DNA of 37,049 bases from CAZXYF01 sp964644705 (GTDB lineage Bacteria; Planctomycetota; Brocadiia; SM23-32): the NCBI GenBank assembly GCA_964644705.1, contig CAZXYF010000007.1:1-37049 (forward strand), in the 5' to 3' direction. Both the position numbers and the translations under genes were made by a program. The notes under the pieces are model-generated. The model did not search any database and was not told the origin of the DNA. It worked only from the letters and a program-made list of their open reading frames with translations. This document shows positions 23,802 to 31,920 of this stretch, piece by piece (the first letter of the stretch is position 1; every line of letters starts with the position of its first letter).

Positions 23802-26465
23802 TTAACGTCCCGGCTTCCCGCAGCACTTTTTGTATTTCCGTCCACTGCCGCAGGGACACGGATCGTTCCGCCCGACTTTGCTGTCGGCCGTTATCGGCTC
23901 CAGTTCAACTTCTTCCTCCCCGCTGGCCTGCGCAGCCTCCTTCTGTTCGGCCGCCTCCTCTGTCACGTCAAAATCGGCGTGTTCCATTTCACCGGTCTCC
24001 CAGACTCCGCTTACCTCTCGTTCCTCTCGCTCCTCAACGTGTACGCGGTAGAATATGTCCGTGAAATGATCAGCTATACCCGCCATCATCCTGTCAAAAT
24101 GCTCTCCACCCTCAATTTTATACGCTATTTTGGGATCATGCTGTCCCCATCCCCGCAAACCGATTCCGCTTTTTAACACATCCATCGCATGCAGATGATC
24201 CTTCCATCGGACGTCAATCGTACGGAGCATCAGAGAGCGGGCGAACTCCATCAGGGGTTCTTTTTCAACCTCATCACATTTGTCCTGGTAAATTTCCTCC
24301 ATCCGTTCAAACAGATGGCTCTGTATTGCATCCTCATCGCCCTGTTTTTCGGCCGGGATACTGACCGGAGCATCGAACTTGCGCTCGAACCACTCCTCCA
24401 GACCCTCAAGATCCCAGTCTTCAGGGGGGGCACCTGATTCCACGTATGTATCCAGCCCATCCAGAATCGCATCCTCGGATAAGGTGACAATTTCCTTTTC
24501 AATATCCTCACGCCGCAGGATCTTTTCACGCCAGGAATAAATGGTCTTCCGCTGTTCATCCATCACCTCATCGTATTCGAGCAGATTTTTGCGGATCTCA
24601 AAGTTGTATTCTTCCACCTTTTTCTGGGCTTTTTCGATCCAGCGGCTGACCATTTTGCTCTCCAGCGCCATGCCCTCCTCCATACCAACTTTTTGCAACC
24701 ACCCCCGCATGGACTCCGGCGCAAATATCCTCATCAGATCATCTTCAAACGATACGAAAAACCGGCTCGAACCCGGGTCTCCCTGACGACCCGCCCGTCC
24801 CCTCAGCTGGTTATCGATACGGCGAGCTTCATGCCGCTCGGTACCCACGATGTGCAGTCCGCCTTTCTCGGCCACTCCGGGCCCCAGCACAATATCGGTC
24901 CCGCGGCCGGCCATATTCGTGGAGATAGTAATCACACCGGGCTGCCCCGCGTTGGCCACAATGTCGGCCTCTCTGGCCGCCGCTTCCGGACGGGCATTCA
25001 ACACTTCATGCTCCAGCCCTTTTCGGTTCAGCATCTTGCTCAACAGTTCGCTCTTATCCACACTGGTGGTTCCCACGAGGACGGGTCGTCCATCTTCATG
25101 GACATCCTCAATCTCTTCGACCACCGCCTCCCACTTCTCGTCCTGCGTCCGGTACACCACATCCGGATATTCTTTACGTCTTAGTGGCAGATTAGTGGGT
25201 ATTGACACGACCCCCAGATCATAAATCTCGTGAAACTCCCCTTCCTCGGTCTTGGCCGTCCCGGTCATCCCCGCCAGTTTGTCGTACAGGCGGAAGAAAT
25301 TCTGCAGAGTGATACTGGCAATCGTCTGGGTTTCCTGTTTCAGCGGCAATCCTTCTTTCACCATCACCGCCTGATGCAATCCTTCACTCCACACCCGTCC
25401 TTCCATCAGCCGACCTGTGAACTCGTCCACAATCACCACTTCACCATCGCGAACAATATATTGTTCGTCCCGGTGATAGAACTCTTTGGCCCGGAGCGCC
25501 GTTTCCAGAAAATGCTGCCATTCCATCACCTCGGGGTCATCCGCGTATAAATCGTCCTCCCCCAGCATATTTTGCGCAAGTTCGACCCCTTTATCGGTAA
25601 GATGGCACGCCTCCTCTTTTTCCTTCACCTCATAATCTTCGCCTGCCTCTGCCTGTTTGGCCACCCGACGAGCCGCATAATATTTGTCGGACTCTTTGTT
25701 CACCGGTCCGCTGATAATGAGCGGGGTTCGGGCCTCATCAATCAGGATGTTGTCCACCTCGTCCACAATCGCATAATGCAGCCCCCGGCTGACCTGTACC
25801 TGGTCAGACACTTCATACTCCATGTTATCCCGGAGGTAATCAAAGCCGAATTCGCTATTCGTGCCGTAGGTGATGTCGCAAGCATACGCGGCCTTTTTTT
25901 CATCCTGAGGCTGATGCGATTGGATATATCCCGCGCGCATTCCCAGGAAATTATACAGCGGCCCCATCCACTCACAGTCGCGCTGGGCCAAATAGTCGTT
26001 GACGGTGACAAGATGCACTCCTTCACCGGCGAGGGCATTCACATAGGCAGCGAAAGTGGCGACGAGGGTTTTACCCTCCCCCGTAACCATTTCCGCGATC
26101 ATTTGCCGGTGAAGGGCGATCCCTCCGATGAGCTGAACATCAAACGGGCGCATCGTCGGATAGGGACTATCCGGGGCTGGTGTGATCAGCACACGGCGGG
26201 CCGCTTCGCGCACATTGGCGAAAGCCTGAGGGAGTATGTCATCCAATATGTCCTGCTGCTCATCGAAACTTTTCGGCCCGGCCAGGCGTTCCTGCCATCT
26301 ACTGGTAAGCTGACGCAATTCCGCGTCGCTTTTTTTCCGAAATTCCGGCTCCAGCGCATTAACCCGATCCACAATCGGCCGTAACTCGCGCAACATGCGC
26401 TCATTGGAGGATCCAAATATTTTCCCGGCGAATTCCGCGATCTTTGAGAGGATTTGCGTAGCCAT
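23802..26465 (-). CDS. secA: Preprotein translocase ATPase SecA
   Basis: The motor that pushes preproteins through SecYEG, 887 residues. Features in order are Walker A TGEGKT (about 128-133) after RPFDVQLIGGIALHRQMIAEM, the DEAD-like DEVDNILIDEARTPLIISG, preprotein-crosslinking and helical scaffold regions, TNMAGRGTDI, IDNQLRGRAGRQGDPG, and the C-terminal zinc motif GRNDPCPCGSGRKYKKCC that binds SecB and phospholipids. The ATG at 26465 is chosen because MATQILSKIAEF fits the family. An in-frame GTG at 26516 would add 17 unrelated residues. The ribosome site is weak. The 222-base gap upstream suggests its own promoter, which I could not identify. Confidence 0.97.
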   Translation of the reverse strand: MATQILSKIAEFAGKIFGSSNERMLRELRPIVDRVNALEPEFRKKSDAELRQLTSRWQERLAGPKSFDEQQDILDDILPQAFANVREAARRVLITPAPDSPYPTMRPFDVQLIGGIALHRQMIAEMVTGEGKTLVATFAAYVNALAGEGVHLVTVNDYLAQRDCEWMGPLYNFLGMRAGYIQSHQPQDEKKAAYACDITYGTNSEFGFDYLRDNMEYEVSDQVQVSRGLHYAIVDEVDNILIDEARTPLIISGPVNKESDKYYAARRVAKQAEAGEDYEVKEKEEACHLTDKGVELAQNMLGEDDLYADDPEVMEWQHFLETALRAKEFYHRDEQYIVRDGEVVIVDEFTGRLMEGRVWSEGLHQAVMVKEGLPLKQETQTIASITLQNFFRLYDKLAGMTGTAKTEEGEFHEIYDLGVVSIPTNLPLRRKEYPDVVYRTQDEKWEAVVEEIEDVHEDGRPVLVGTTSVDKSELLSKMLNRKGLEHEVLNARPEAAAREADIVANAGQPGVITISTNMAGRGTDIVLGPGVAEKGGLHIVGTERHEARRIDNQLRGRAGRQGDPGSSRFFVSFEDDLMRIFAPESMRGWLQKVGMEEGMALESKMVSRWIEKAQKKVEEYNFEIRKNLLEYDEVMDEQRKTIYSWREKILRREDIEKEIVTLSEDAILDGLDTYVESGAPPEDWDLEGLEEWFERKFDAPVSIPAEKQGDEDAIQSHLFERMEEIYQDKCDEVEKEPLMEFARSLMLRTIDVRWKDHLHAMDVLKSGIGLRGWGQHDPKIAYKIEGGEHFDRMMAGIADHFTDIFYRVHVEEREEREVSGVWETGEMEHADFDVTEEAAEQKEAAQASGEEEVELEPITADSKVGRNDPCPCGSGRKYKKCCGKPGR

Positions 26466-26687
26466 ATATTTATCTGCACACCAAAACGAAGAAAAATGCT
26501 CATTCCACAAGCCCACACATTCCGACGGGCGGGAAGGCGCATAAAGCGAATTCTGGCCCCGGCTTCAGTAACAATCGCCAATTACACCCGTAGCGGCTGT
26601 ACGACTCTGGATTTTATTTTAACCGATACTGCCCACCCTCTGCATCTTGCCGCTGCTGTCCCCGCCTCGTCCTGCGCGCCCACTCCA

Positions 26688-27248
26688 TCACAGCTCATCA
26701 TCCTCGCTGATAATTTCCGCTGTGAAGACAAACACTTCAGTATCTGGATCCTGCCATGCATCGGCCGAAAGGCCCGCTTTACCACGACAGCATTTTTGAA
26801 GAAACTGTTCTTTGTCCCAGCCCGTTTCCGTCGCCACCTGCGGCAGGAAACAGCCGGTCCGCCCCCCGCGCCGCACATAGATCCCGTGTTTGCCCAATTC
26901 AAGGTCCATAGGATCGTCGATTTTCTTCAGAGGAGATAGGGCCGATATCTCTATATTCACATCATCAAGTTCTTCGGACGTCAGTCGCATTCCGGCAAAT
27001 CGGGGGTCTTCAGTAGCTGCTGCGGCGGCCATTTTTCTGACCGTCTTCCACAGCGGCAGATCCGACATAAATCGCCCGAGGCATCCCCGCAGCTGTCCCT
27101 CAGTTTTCAGTGTCACGAATGCGCCGCATTCTTCCTGCAGCTCCTCATTCTCCGATTCCACATCAGGAAGATCCTCACCTCGGATAGCGGCCTCAACACT
27201 CTGACGCGCAATGCCCAACAACTCTTCGCGAGATTCTTGTGACAGCAT
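26688..27248 (-). CDS. AMMECR1 family protein (AmmeMemoRadiSam protein A type)
   Basis: A 186-residue AMMECR1-domain protein. In bacteria the family is often called AmmeMemoRadiSam system protein A, and its biochemical role is not settled. The signature LRGCLG is at 53-58 after AFVTLKTEG. Other conserved blocks are DPRFAGM, NIEISALSPL, HGIYVRRGGRTGCFLPQVA (121-139), WDKEQFLQKCC and AWQDPDTEVFVF. GAGGAG lies just before the ATG. The usual Memo-like and radical-SAM partners are not in this window. It lies upstream of secA, 56 bases after the ExoD-like gene start-to-stop gap, and may share that transcript. A second, degenerate AMMECR1-like domain occurs in the gene at 32881. Confidence 0.92.
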   Translation of the reverse strand: MLSQESREELLGIARQSVEAAIRGEDLPDVESENEELQEECGAFVTLKTEGQLRGCLGRFMSDLPLWKTVRKMAAAAATEDPRFAGMRLTSEELDDVNIEISALSPLKKIDDPMDLELGKHGIYVRRGGRTGCFLPQVATETGWDKEQFLQKCCRGKAGLSADAWQDPDTEVFVFTAEIISEDDEL

Positions 27249-27304
27249 GTGTGTTCTCCTCTTTACTTTTGGTCTCTTGATGCTTTTTGTCAGTGTAACG
27301 AAAC

Positions 27305-27997
27305 TCAGCTGAACAGACGACGAACTGATTCCTCAAGTTGCTGCACCGCTCCGGGGCCGAAAACATAAAATAAATAGACAACGTAGGCGTATAAGGCTAC
27401 CGCCCCGCACCCAACCGCAAACGCCCCCAGAGCCAGGACTCCGTCGTCTTCGGCCAGCCCCAGCGCGATAAGAAAAATGACCATCGCCGGAGCCGTATTC
27501 GTCAGGGGAATGGGCAGGATCATAAGTCCTCCCATGCACATAATCACAACGGCCAGAACGCGGAGGCCCCAGGTGGAGCTAATCCACTGATGTCGCGGAC
27601 GAATGTATTTTTCCATCCAGCCAATCAGCCCGCTTCCCCTTTTTACCGCTTTCCGGACCACAGACTGTTTTATGCGGATTCTGCGGAGACGTTCAGGTAG
27701 CCACAAAACGTGGCGTCCGACAAACATCTGCAATGCGATCAAAACAATCACAATGCCAAAGGGAGTACTGTATCCCGGCGCGGGGACCGGCAATGCGCTG
27801 GGCAAGGACAGAAGCAGGAACACTAACCCGAACCCCTTGTCTCCCACCGTGTCAACTATCCGCCCGATGCTGGGTCCCCGCTGGTCCGCATTATCAATGA
27901 CCCCTTCCAGTGCTTCGGTCAGAGTTGTACGATCTCCTTCGCCGTCGGGCTGGACGGCGATATCGGGAGTTATTTCCTCATCAGCTGACGCCTTCAA
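27305..27997 (-). CDS. ExoD-family membrane protein
   Basis: A 230-residue integral membrane protein of the exopolysaccharide synthesis ExoD family. It has a soluble N-terminus, the ExoD-type stretch GDKGFGLVFLLLSLPSALPVPAPG, and several further membrane helices (IVIVLIALQMFVG, VLAVVIMCMGGLMILPIPLTN, MVIFLIALGLAEDDG, GCGAVALYAYVVYLFYVFG). ExoD was named from Rhizobium exopolysaccharide and alkaline-stress phenotypes, and its molecular activity is unknown. The start is TTG at 27997 with AGGGGG upstream. It overlaps the 3' end of the DUF523 gene by 17 bases, implying translational coupling. Confidence 0.88.
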   Translation of the reverse strand: MKASADEEITPDIAVQPDGEGDRTTLTEALEGVIDNADQRGPSIGRIVDTVGDKGFGLVFLLLSLPSALPVPAPGYSTPFGIVIVLIALQMFVGRHVLWLPERLRRIRIKQSVVRKAVKRGSGLIGWMEKYIRPRHQWISSTWGLRVLAVVIMCMGGLMILPIPLTNTAPAMVIFLIALGLAEDDGVLALGAFAVGCGAVALYAYVVYLFYVFGPGAVQQLEESVRRLFS

Positions 27998-28430
27998 TCC
28001 GCACCCCCTCTCGTTCCAACAGCGCCGCTGTCACCCCACAGCCGGCAATATCATCGCCGTCGCGTTTGATACGTTTCACGCCACAGCTGGGACTCCCCTC
28101 TTTCAAATACGCCTGCGATATATCATACAAACGCGCAAGATGCAGCGCCTGTTTCGCTCCGCGCACAAAACCCGTCGTGACATCGACACCATCCCGCCGG
28201 AGCACCCGTGCCCTGTCATCCAGCACATTCCGCCCATCCCCTCGGGTGATTTCAGCCGGCTCTCGTGGGGTGGAGAACCCACCCAACTGCTCGGGGCAAA
28301 CCGGGATGAAATCATCCAGTGAATCATTCGTCATAATATATTCGCACGGACAGGCTTTTCCGTCGTATCGGGTGCACAGCCCCATAAGACATGCGCTGAC
28401 AAGAACTGGTCGATCGCCATTGATGTCCAT
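27981..28430 (-). CDS. DUF523 cysteine-rich protein
   Basis: A 149-residue protein of the DUF523 family. Conserved cysteine motifs are VSACLMGLCTRYDG near the N-terminus, VCPEQLGGFSTPREPAEI in the middle, and LKEGSPSCG near residue 112. The cysteines and the compact fold suggest metal or Fe-S binding or thiol chemistry, but no activity is established. Some homologues are fused to DUF1722. The ATG at 28430 has AAGGAT upstream. Its end overlaps the ExoD-like gene. Confidence 0.88.
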   Translation of the reverse strand: MDINGDRPVLVSACLMGLCTRYDGKACPCEYIMTNDSLDDFIPVCPEQLGGFSTPREPAEITRGDGRNVLDDRARVLRRDGVDVTTGFVRGAKQALHLARLYDISQAYLKEGSPSCGVKRIKRDGDDIAGCGVTAALLEREGVRIEGVS

Positions 28431-28449
28431 AAAATATAATCCTTATCAG

Positions 28450-28470
28450 CAAAAGCCCCAGTGGGGGCTT
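28450..28470 (-). terminator. Intrinsic terminator after the small membrane protein gene
   Basis: On the minus strand AGCCCC-CACT-GGGGCT is followed by TTTTGCT. It lies in the 65-base gap before the DUF523 gene, so that gene may need its own promoter or read-through. Confidence 0.6.
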
Positions 28471-28495
28471 CCCCGCAGCGGAAACCGAACAGCAC

Positions 28496-28687
28496 CTAAA
28501 TCTCCTCATCCTCGTCGGCAGAATCCTGCGGGACATTATCCTCGTCACGGGGCAGTTTGTAGACGAGGTAGATAATTAAAGCCACCAGTGCCACGGCGTA
28601 AACACCCAGACCGATAAGAAAACGAAGATTTTCCTCTCCTGGGCCCAGCACTTTCACGCCCGGTATACCGTTACCCGGCATATCCAT
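28496..28687 (-). CDS. Small single-helix membrane protein
   Basis: A 63-residue protein with a Gly/Pro-rich N-terminus, one membrane helix (about 23-43, FLIGLGVYAVALVALIIYLVY) and an acidic tail ending EDEEI. The ribosome site AGGAAGGAAG is strong, which supports a real gene. No family recognised. It follows the nucleoside hydrolase by 35 bases and is followed by a terminator. Confidence 0.7.
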   Translation of the reverse strand: MDMPGNGIPGVKVLGPGEENLRFLIGLGVYAVALVALIIYLVYKLPRDEDNVPQDSADEDEEI

Positions 28688-28722
28688 ATTTTGTCTTCCT
28701 TCCTGTACATCGAGAGGAAGCG

Positions 28723-29607
28723 CTACGCAAGCGTTTCAACTCTTCGGAAGTATTGTTTGAAAAACTCTTCCTCATCCACTGAACATGCCACTCTTTGCTT
28801 ACCCTCCGTACCTTTCTCACACACCGTGTGTCCCATACGGTTGTGCTGATCATATTCAACTCCCACATCACCACGCACGTATTCACACAGCTCCGGATTA
28901 AAAACTGCGCAGGCGGCCAGAGGATCATGAAATGTAATGTGGTCCTTTTCTTCAAACCAAACCTCGGCCATGTCGGCCACAATCTCCAGCGCGTTCCCGC
29001 TGAAGCGCCGGCGACACTCCCCTGAATCCAGTCGGCACTCTTTTGTTACATTCAGACCATGCACGTGAGCCTCGGGTACTCTCGCCCGGAAAACACGCGC
29101 GGCGGCATGCGGATCGCATGCCATGTTCCACTCGCATACACCCCCGCGCCAGAAGGATCCCCCCATCATTACCAGACGCTTGATCAGCGTGGGGATTTCC
29201 GGGTCCATCGCAAACAACAAGCCCACATTCGTCAGGGGACCCACCGTCAATAGCGTAATCCGTCCCGGACGACTTCGAATGGCCTCTCGCATCTGCCATA
29301 CGGCTTCATTGGGCGAAAACACCTCCGCATGGCCCCAATCGGGCAGGATAGAAGCCTGCGGGCACTCCGGCTGCTGTTGTCGGCGAAGCAGAGGCTCCTC
29401 AGTGCCGCTCCAAACGGGAACATCCTCACGTCCGGCGGCCCGGCACACCGCATCGGCCAATCGAGCACGGTCCTCAGGGCAACCACTGACGGTCGAAATA
29501 CCCACCATTTCGCATCGGGGTTCGGAAAGCAGATACAACAGAGCAACCGCATCATCTATATCCGAGCCGATGTCTGTGTCAAACAAGACCGGAATTGAAG
29601 AACTCAT
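28723..29607 (-). CDS. Inosine-uridine preferring nucleoside hydrolase family protein
   Basis: It hydrolyses the N-glycosidic bond of ribonucleosides to base and ribose, as in purine or pyrimidine salvage. The 294-residue protein has the calcium-binding N-terminus FDTDIGSDIDDAVAL (Asp10, Asp12, Asp16, Asp18, Asp19), then TVGPLTNVGLLF, VMMGGSF, EWNMACDPHAAARV and the late HDPLAACAV motif with the conserved His-Asp. Substrate preference cannot be read from the sequence. GAGGAG lies upstream of the ATG. Two near-identical dyads lie between it and the aminotransferase gene and could control it. Confidence 0.92.
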   Translation of the reverse strand: MSSSIPVLFDTDIGSDIDDAVALLYLLSEPRCEMVGISTVSGCPEDRARLADAVCRAAGREDVPVWSGTEEPLLRRQQQPECPQASILPDWGHAEVFSPNEAVWQMREAIRSRPGRITLLTVGPLTNVGLLFAMDPEIPTLIKRLVMMGGSFWRGGVCEWNMACDPHAAARVFRARVPEAHVHGLNVTKECRLDSGECRRRFSGNALEIVADMAEVWFEEKDHITFHDPLAACAVFNPELCEYVRGDVGVEYDQHNRMGHTVCEKGTEGKQRVACSVDEEEFFKQYFRRVETLA

Positions 29608-29634
29608 GGCCGCAACTCCTCGTAGGCATACACC

Positions 29635-29675
29635 CTGACATCAGAATCCCCTTCGGTTAAGTCTGATATCAGAAT
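29635..29675 (-). promoter_or_regulatory. Tandem dyad sites upstream of the nucleoside hydrolase
   Basis: CTGACATCAGAAT (29635-29647) and CTGATATCAGAAT (29663-29675) are direct repeats with one mismatch, 28 bases apart. The second contains the perfect palindrome TCTGATATCAGA. They lie just upstream of the nucleoside hydrolase ribosome site, as expected for a repressor or activator pair. Confidence 0.5.
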
Positions 29676-29682
29676 GACTCAT

Positions 29683-30789
29683 TCAGACCAGCGAACAGAG
29701 CAAATCAACCCCCCGTTCGAGCGTCTCCTGCGGAGCCGCGAACGAAATCCGAAAATGGCTGCTGCGCTCACTGAAAACGCTCCCCGGTATAATCAAACAC
29801 CCATTCTCGATTGCTTTTTCCACAAACGCATCACCCTTACCGTCCGGTGCCCTGACAAACGCATAAAAAGCGCCCTTTGATCGGGGCATCTCGAACGTAT
29901 CGCTCAGCCCCTCGTATATGATGTCACGTTTACGACGATACTTGTCCACATGCTCCGATTTGTCGTGTTCCAGCGCACTCAAACCGGCCTTCTGCGCCAT
30001 CGATGGGGCGCAGACAAAGCTGAACTGCTGGAGCTTAGTCATTTCATCGATCAGCTCCTCCGGCCCGATGGCATACCCGAGCCTCCACCCCGTCATCGCA
30101 TCGGATTTGCTGAACCCGTTCAGAAGCAACACATCATCCGTAAAACTGGCGATGCTCACAAACGGTTCGTCGTAGGTAAAAACGCTGTAAATATCGTCCG
30201 TGATGATGAACACGTCATTTTGTTCTGCCCACCGGGCAATCCGCTCGAGTTCATCGCCCGGCACAACCTGCCCCGTGGGGTTATTTGGACTATTAATCAA
30301 CAGAATTTTTGCCTCGTCGGCCCCGGCACTCTCCAGCTTCTCCACCGTAAGGGTGAAATCCGGATAAGTATCCACGTAGAGCGGCTGCCCCCCGACCAAT
30401 CGACTCAAATGCTTATACATCACAAAATAGGGATCCGGGATCGCGATCCGGTCTCCGTCATTGAGCATAGCCATGAACGCCAGCAACAGCCCGCCGGACA
30501 CACCGCTGGTAATCAACACCGAATCATGACTCACCCCCCAGGCCTCTCGTTCCCGCTCCAGCACCGCTTTCCGAAGTGACGCGGTGCCCTGCGTCACGGT
30601 GTACTGATTCTCCCCCTCCTCAATGGCCTCGATCGCACTGGCTTTGACCGACTCCGGAACATCAAAATCGGGCTGGCCTATACTTAAATTGATCGGATCG
30701 GGAATACTCTTCGCCAGATCAAAAACTTTTCGGATTCCCGAGGAATCAATCAGTGACATCCGCTGGGCAATAAGATCCGGAACGTTCAC
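29683..30789 (-). CDS. Class I/II PLP-dependent aminotransferase
   Basis: A fold-type I aminotransferase of the aspartate/aromatic group, 368 residues. Visible motifs are INLSIGQPDFDVPE, the NSPNNPTG substrate-carboxylate motif, ITDDIYSVFTYD (PLP-ring Asp and Tyr), and NGFSKSDAMTGWRLGY with the Schiff-base Lys. A C-terminal Arg-containing segment (HFRISFAAPQETLERGV) binds the substrate carboxylate. The exact substrate is not decidable. The start is GTG at 30789 with AAGGA 8 bases upstream. It shares strand with the nucleoside hydrolase, with candidate operators between them. Confidence 0.93.
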   Translation of the reverse strand: MNVPDLIAQRMSLIDSSGIRKVFDLAKSIPDPINLSIGQPDFDVPESVKASAIEAIEEGENQYTVTQGTASLRKAVLEREREAWGVSHDSVLITSGVSGGLLLAFMAMLNDGDRIAIPDPYFVMYKHLSRLVGGQPLYVDTYPDFTLTVEKLESAGADEAKILLINSPNNPTGQVVPGDELERIARWAEQNDVFIITDDIYSVFTYDEPFVSIASFTDDVLLLNGFSKSDAMTGWRLGYAIGPEELIDEMTKLQQFSFVCAPSMAQKAGLSALEHDKSEHVDKYRRKRDIIYEGLSDTFEMPRSKGAFYAFVRAPDGKGDAFVEKAIENGCLIIPGSVFSERSSHFRISFAAPQETLERGVDLLCSLV

Positions 30790-30859
30790 AACAGCATCCT
30801 TAAAAACGGTACAGAACTTGTTAGCGGCAGATCAGGCCAGGGCTCCGTCTGACCACAAA

Positions 30860-30887
30860 TCGGAGGAAATGGCCCGGCGGCCTCCGA
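30860..30887 (-). terminator. Stem-loop after the small basic protein gene
   Basis: TCGGAGG (30860-30866) pairs perfectly with CCTCCGA (30881-30887). On the minus strand it is followed by TTTGTGG. It lies 5 bases past the stop of the small basic protein and upstream of the aminotransferase. The T-tract is poor. Confidence 0.45.
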
Positions 30888-30891
30888 CCTA

Positions 30892-31164
30892 TCAGACCTC
30901 GGGTTCAGTGGTTTCGGGGGATTCCGGCGCTTCTTCTCCCACTTCTTCCATACCTTCTTCACCCTCCACTTCCTCTTCTTCCTCTTCGGCGGCCCGTTTC
31001 CTCAAGCTCACGGTCTCCACCTTCACCTTCGGCAGGCCAAAGACGGAATCGCCTTCTTCCCATTCATCATCTTCCATCAATTTCTCAATCTGTTCTTCAC
31101 GTGTAAGAACATTCCTTGCCCGCTGATGCTTGTTCTGCGGTTTTAGACTCTTATGCAGTGACAT
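30892..31164 (-). CDS. PVC-type small basic protein with acidic C-terminal extension
   Basis: A 90-residue protein. The first 55 residues match the conserved small basic protein of Planctomycetes, Verrucomicrobia and Chlamydiae: SLHKSLKPQNKHQRARNVLT, then LMEDDEWEEGDSVFGLPKVKV. The family is near-universal in that superphylum and is suspected to associate with ribosomes or RNA, without proof. The last third is an extremely acidic Glu/Pro/Thr tail (AAEEEEEE onward), unlike the usual basic end. The ATG at 31164 has GGTGGAGAAG upstream and restores the usual MSLHKS start. It follows the anchored SPOR-like gene by 27 bases. It is the best taxonomic marker in the window. Confidence 0.88.
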   Translation of the reverse strand: MSLHKSLKPQNKHQRARNVLTREEQIEKLMEDDEWEEGDSVFGLPKVKVETVSLRKRAAEEEEEEVEGEEGMEEVGEEAPESPETTEPEV

Positions 31165-31191
31165 CTTCTCCACCTCACAGTCGAAAAACAA

Positions 31192-31680
31192 TTATCTCTG
31201 ATTATCTCTAACGGAAATCGTCACCAGTTCCGCTGATCGAAATGGCTTTTTACCTTTTCGTTCAAACTGTTTGATCTCTTCCAGCAAACGCAGAGCTTCC
31301 GGGGAACTTGCCGAATCAAATTGGCCGGCGCACAAAGCTATGCGTTCTCCTTCAGCGCTTTTTGTATATATCTGATGCCCGTTCGTCAACTTACGAAGAA
31401 CGGGATGCTTCAGCATGTCCTTTACTGCTCCTTTGCGGCGTTCGGGCATTTCAAGAATCTTGACCGTATGTTCAACCGGAGCGGACAGTGTCACGTTGTT
31501 TTCCGTCTGCTGCCCATCAAAAGTTGTCGCCACAAACCACACGGCTACGATGCCTAAAACCACGATTGCCAACCCGAAAGCGGCGGTGCGTCGAGCCATC
31601 TGGGCTTCCGGACGAGCGCTTTCCTGACTGTCTCCACCAAGCTGGCTCTTCTTTTCTGTATCCTGTTTGTTGGCAGGCAT
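31192..31680 (-). CDS. Membrane-anchored protein with SPOR-like C-terminus
   Basis: A 162-residue protein with a polar N-terminus (about 1-30), one membrane helix (about 33-51, AAFGLAIVVLGIVAVWFVA) and a periplasmic region ending in IYTKSAEGERIALCAGQFDSASSPEALRLLEEIKQFE. The 'ERIALCAGQFDS...EALRLLEEIK...' pattern recalls SPOR repeats, which bind denuded peptidoglycan. The match is partial and no identity is claimed. It is the first gene of its transcript, behind a good promoter and a dyad, and is followed by the small basic protein gene. Confidence 0.75.
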   Translation of the reverse strand: MPANKQDTEKKSQLGGDSQESARPEAQMARRTAAFGLAIVVLGIVAVWFVATTFDGQQTENNVTLSAPVEHTVKILEMPERRKGAVKDMLKHPVLRKLTNGHQIYTKSAEGERIALCAGQFDSASSPEALRLLEEIKQFERKGKKPFRSAELVTISVRDNQR

Positions 31681-31731
31681 CTACAAACTCACTCAGTGAC
31701 AAAAATTATAACTAAACTCCCGATGACAAAC

Positions 31732-31754
31732 GGTTGACTTATTATAGGTCAACC
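31732..31754. promoter_or_regulatory. Operator-like perfect dyad over the -10 box
   Basis: GGTTGAC (31732-31738), nine bases, GTCAACC (31748-31754). The dyad covers the -10 element and likely start site of the minus-strand promoter, so a protein bound here would block transcription of the anchored SPOR-like gene and the small basic protein gene. Confidence 0.5.
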
Positions 31755-31769
31755 TCCTGACATCTTCAA
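31741..31769 (-). promoter_or_regulatory. Promoter of the SPOR-like / small basic protein operon
   Basis: On the minus strand TTGAAG (31764-31769), a 17-base spacer and a perfect TATAAT (31741-31746). The ATG lies about 60 bases downstream. Confidence 0.6.
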
Positions 31770-31920
31770 ACCGACCGAACGAGCTTTGCGGGCAGCGGTG
31801 GGCCGCTCATTCGCTTTCAACTCACGCGCCGAAAACCGTGTTGCGCGAGGTCGCATGGTTCATTACACTTGTTTGTTCCCTCGGCAGGCCGACATCCGAT
31901 CCGAACTCAGGAGGTGTCTT

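Noticed and set aside
25572..26384. 270-codon plus-strand open frame
   Set aside because: Lies entirely opposite secA, whose motifs fix the true frame.
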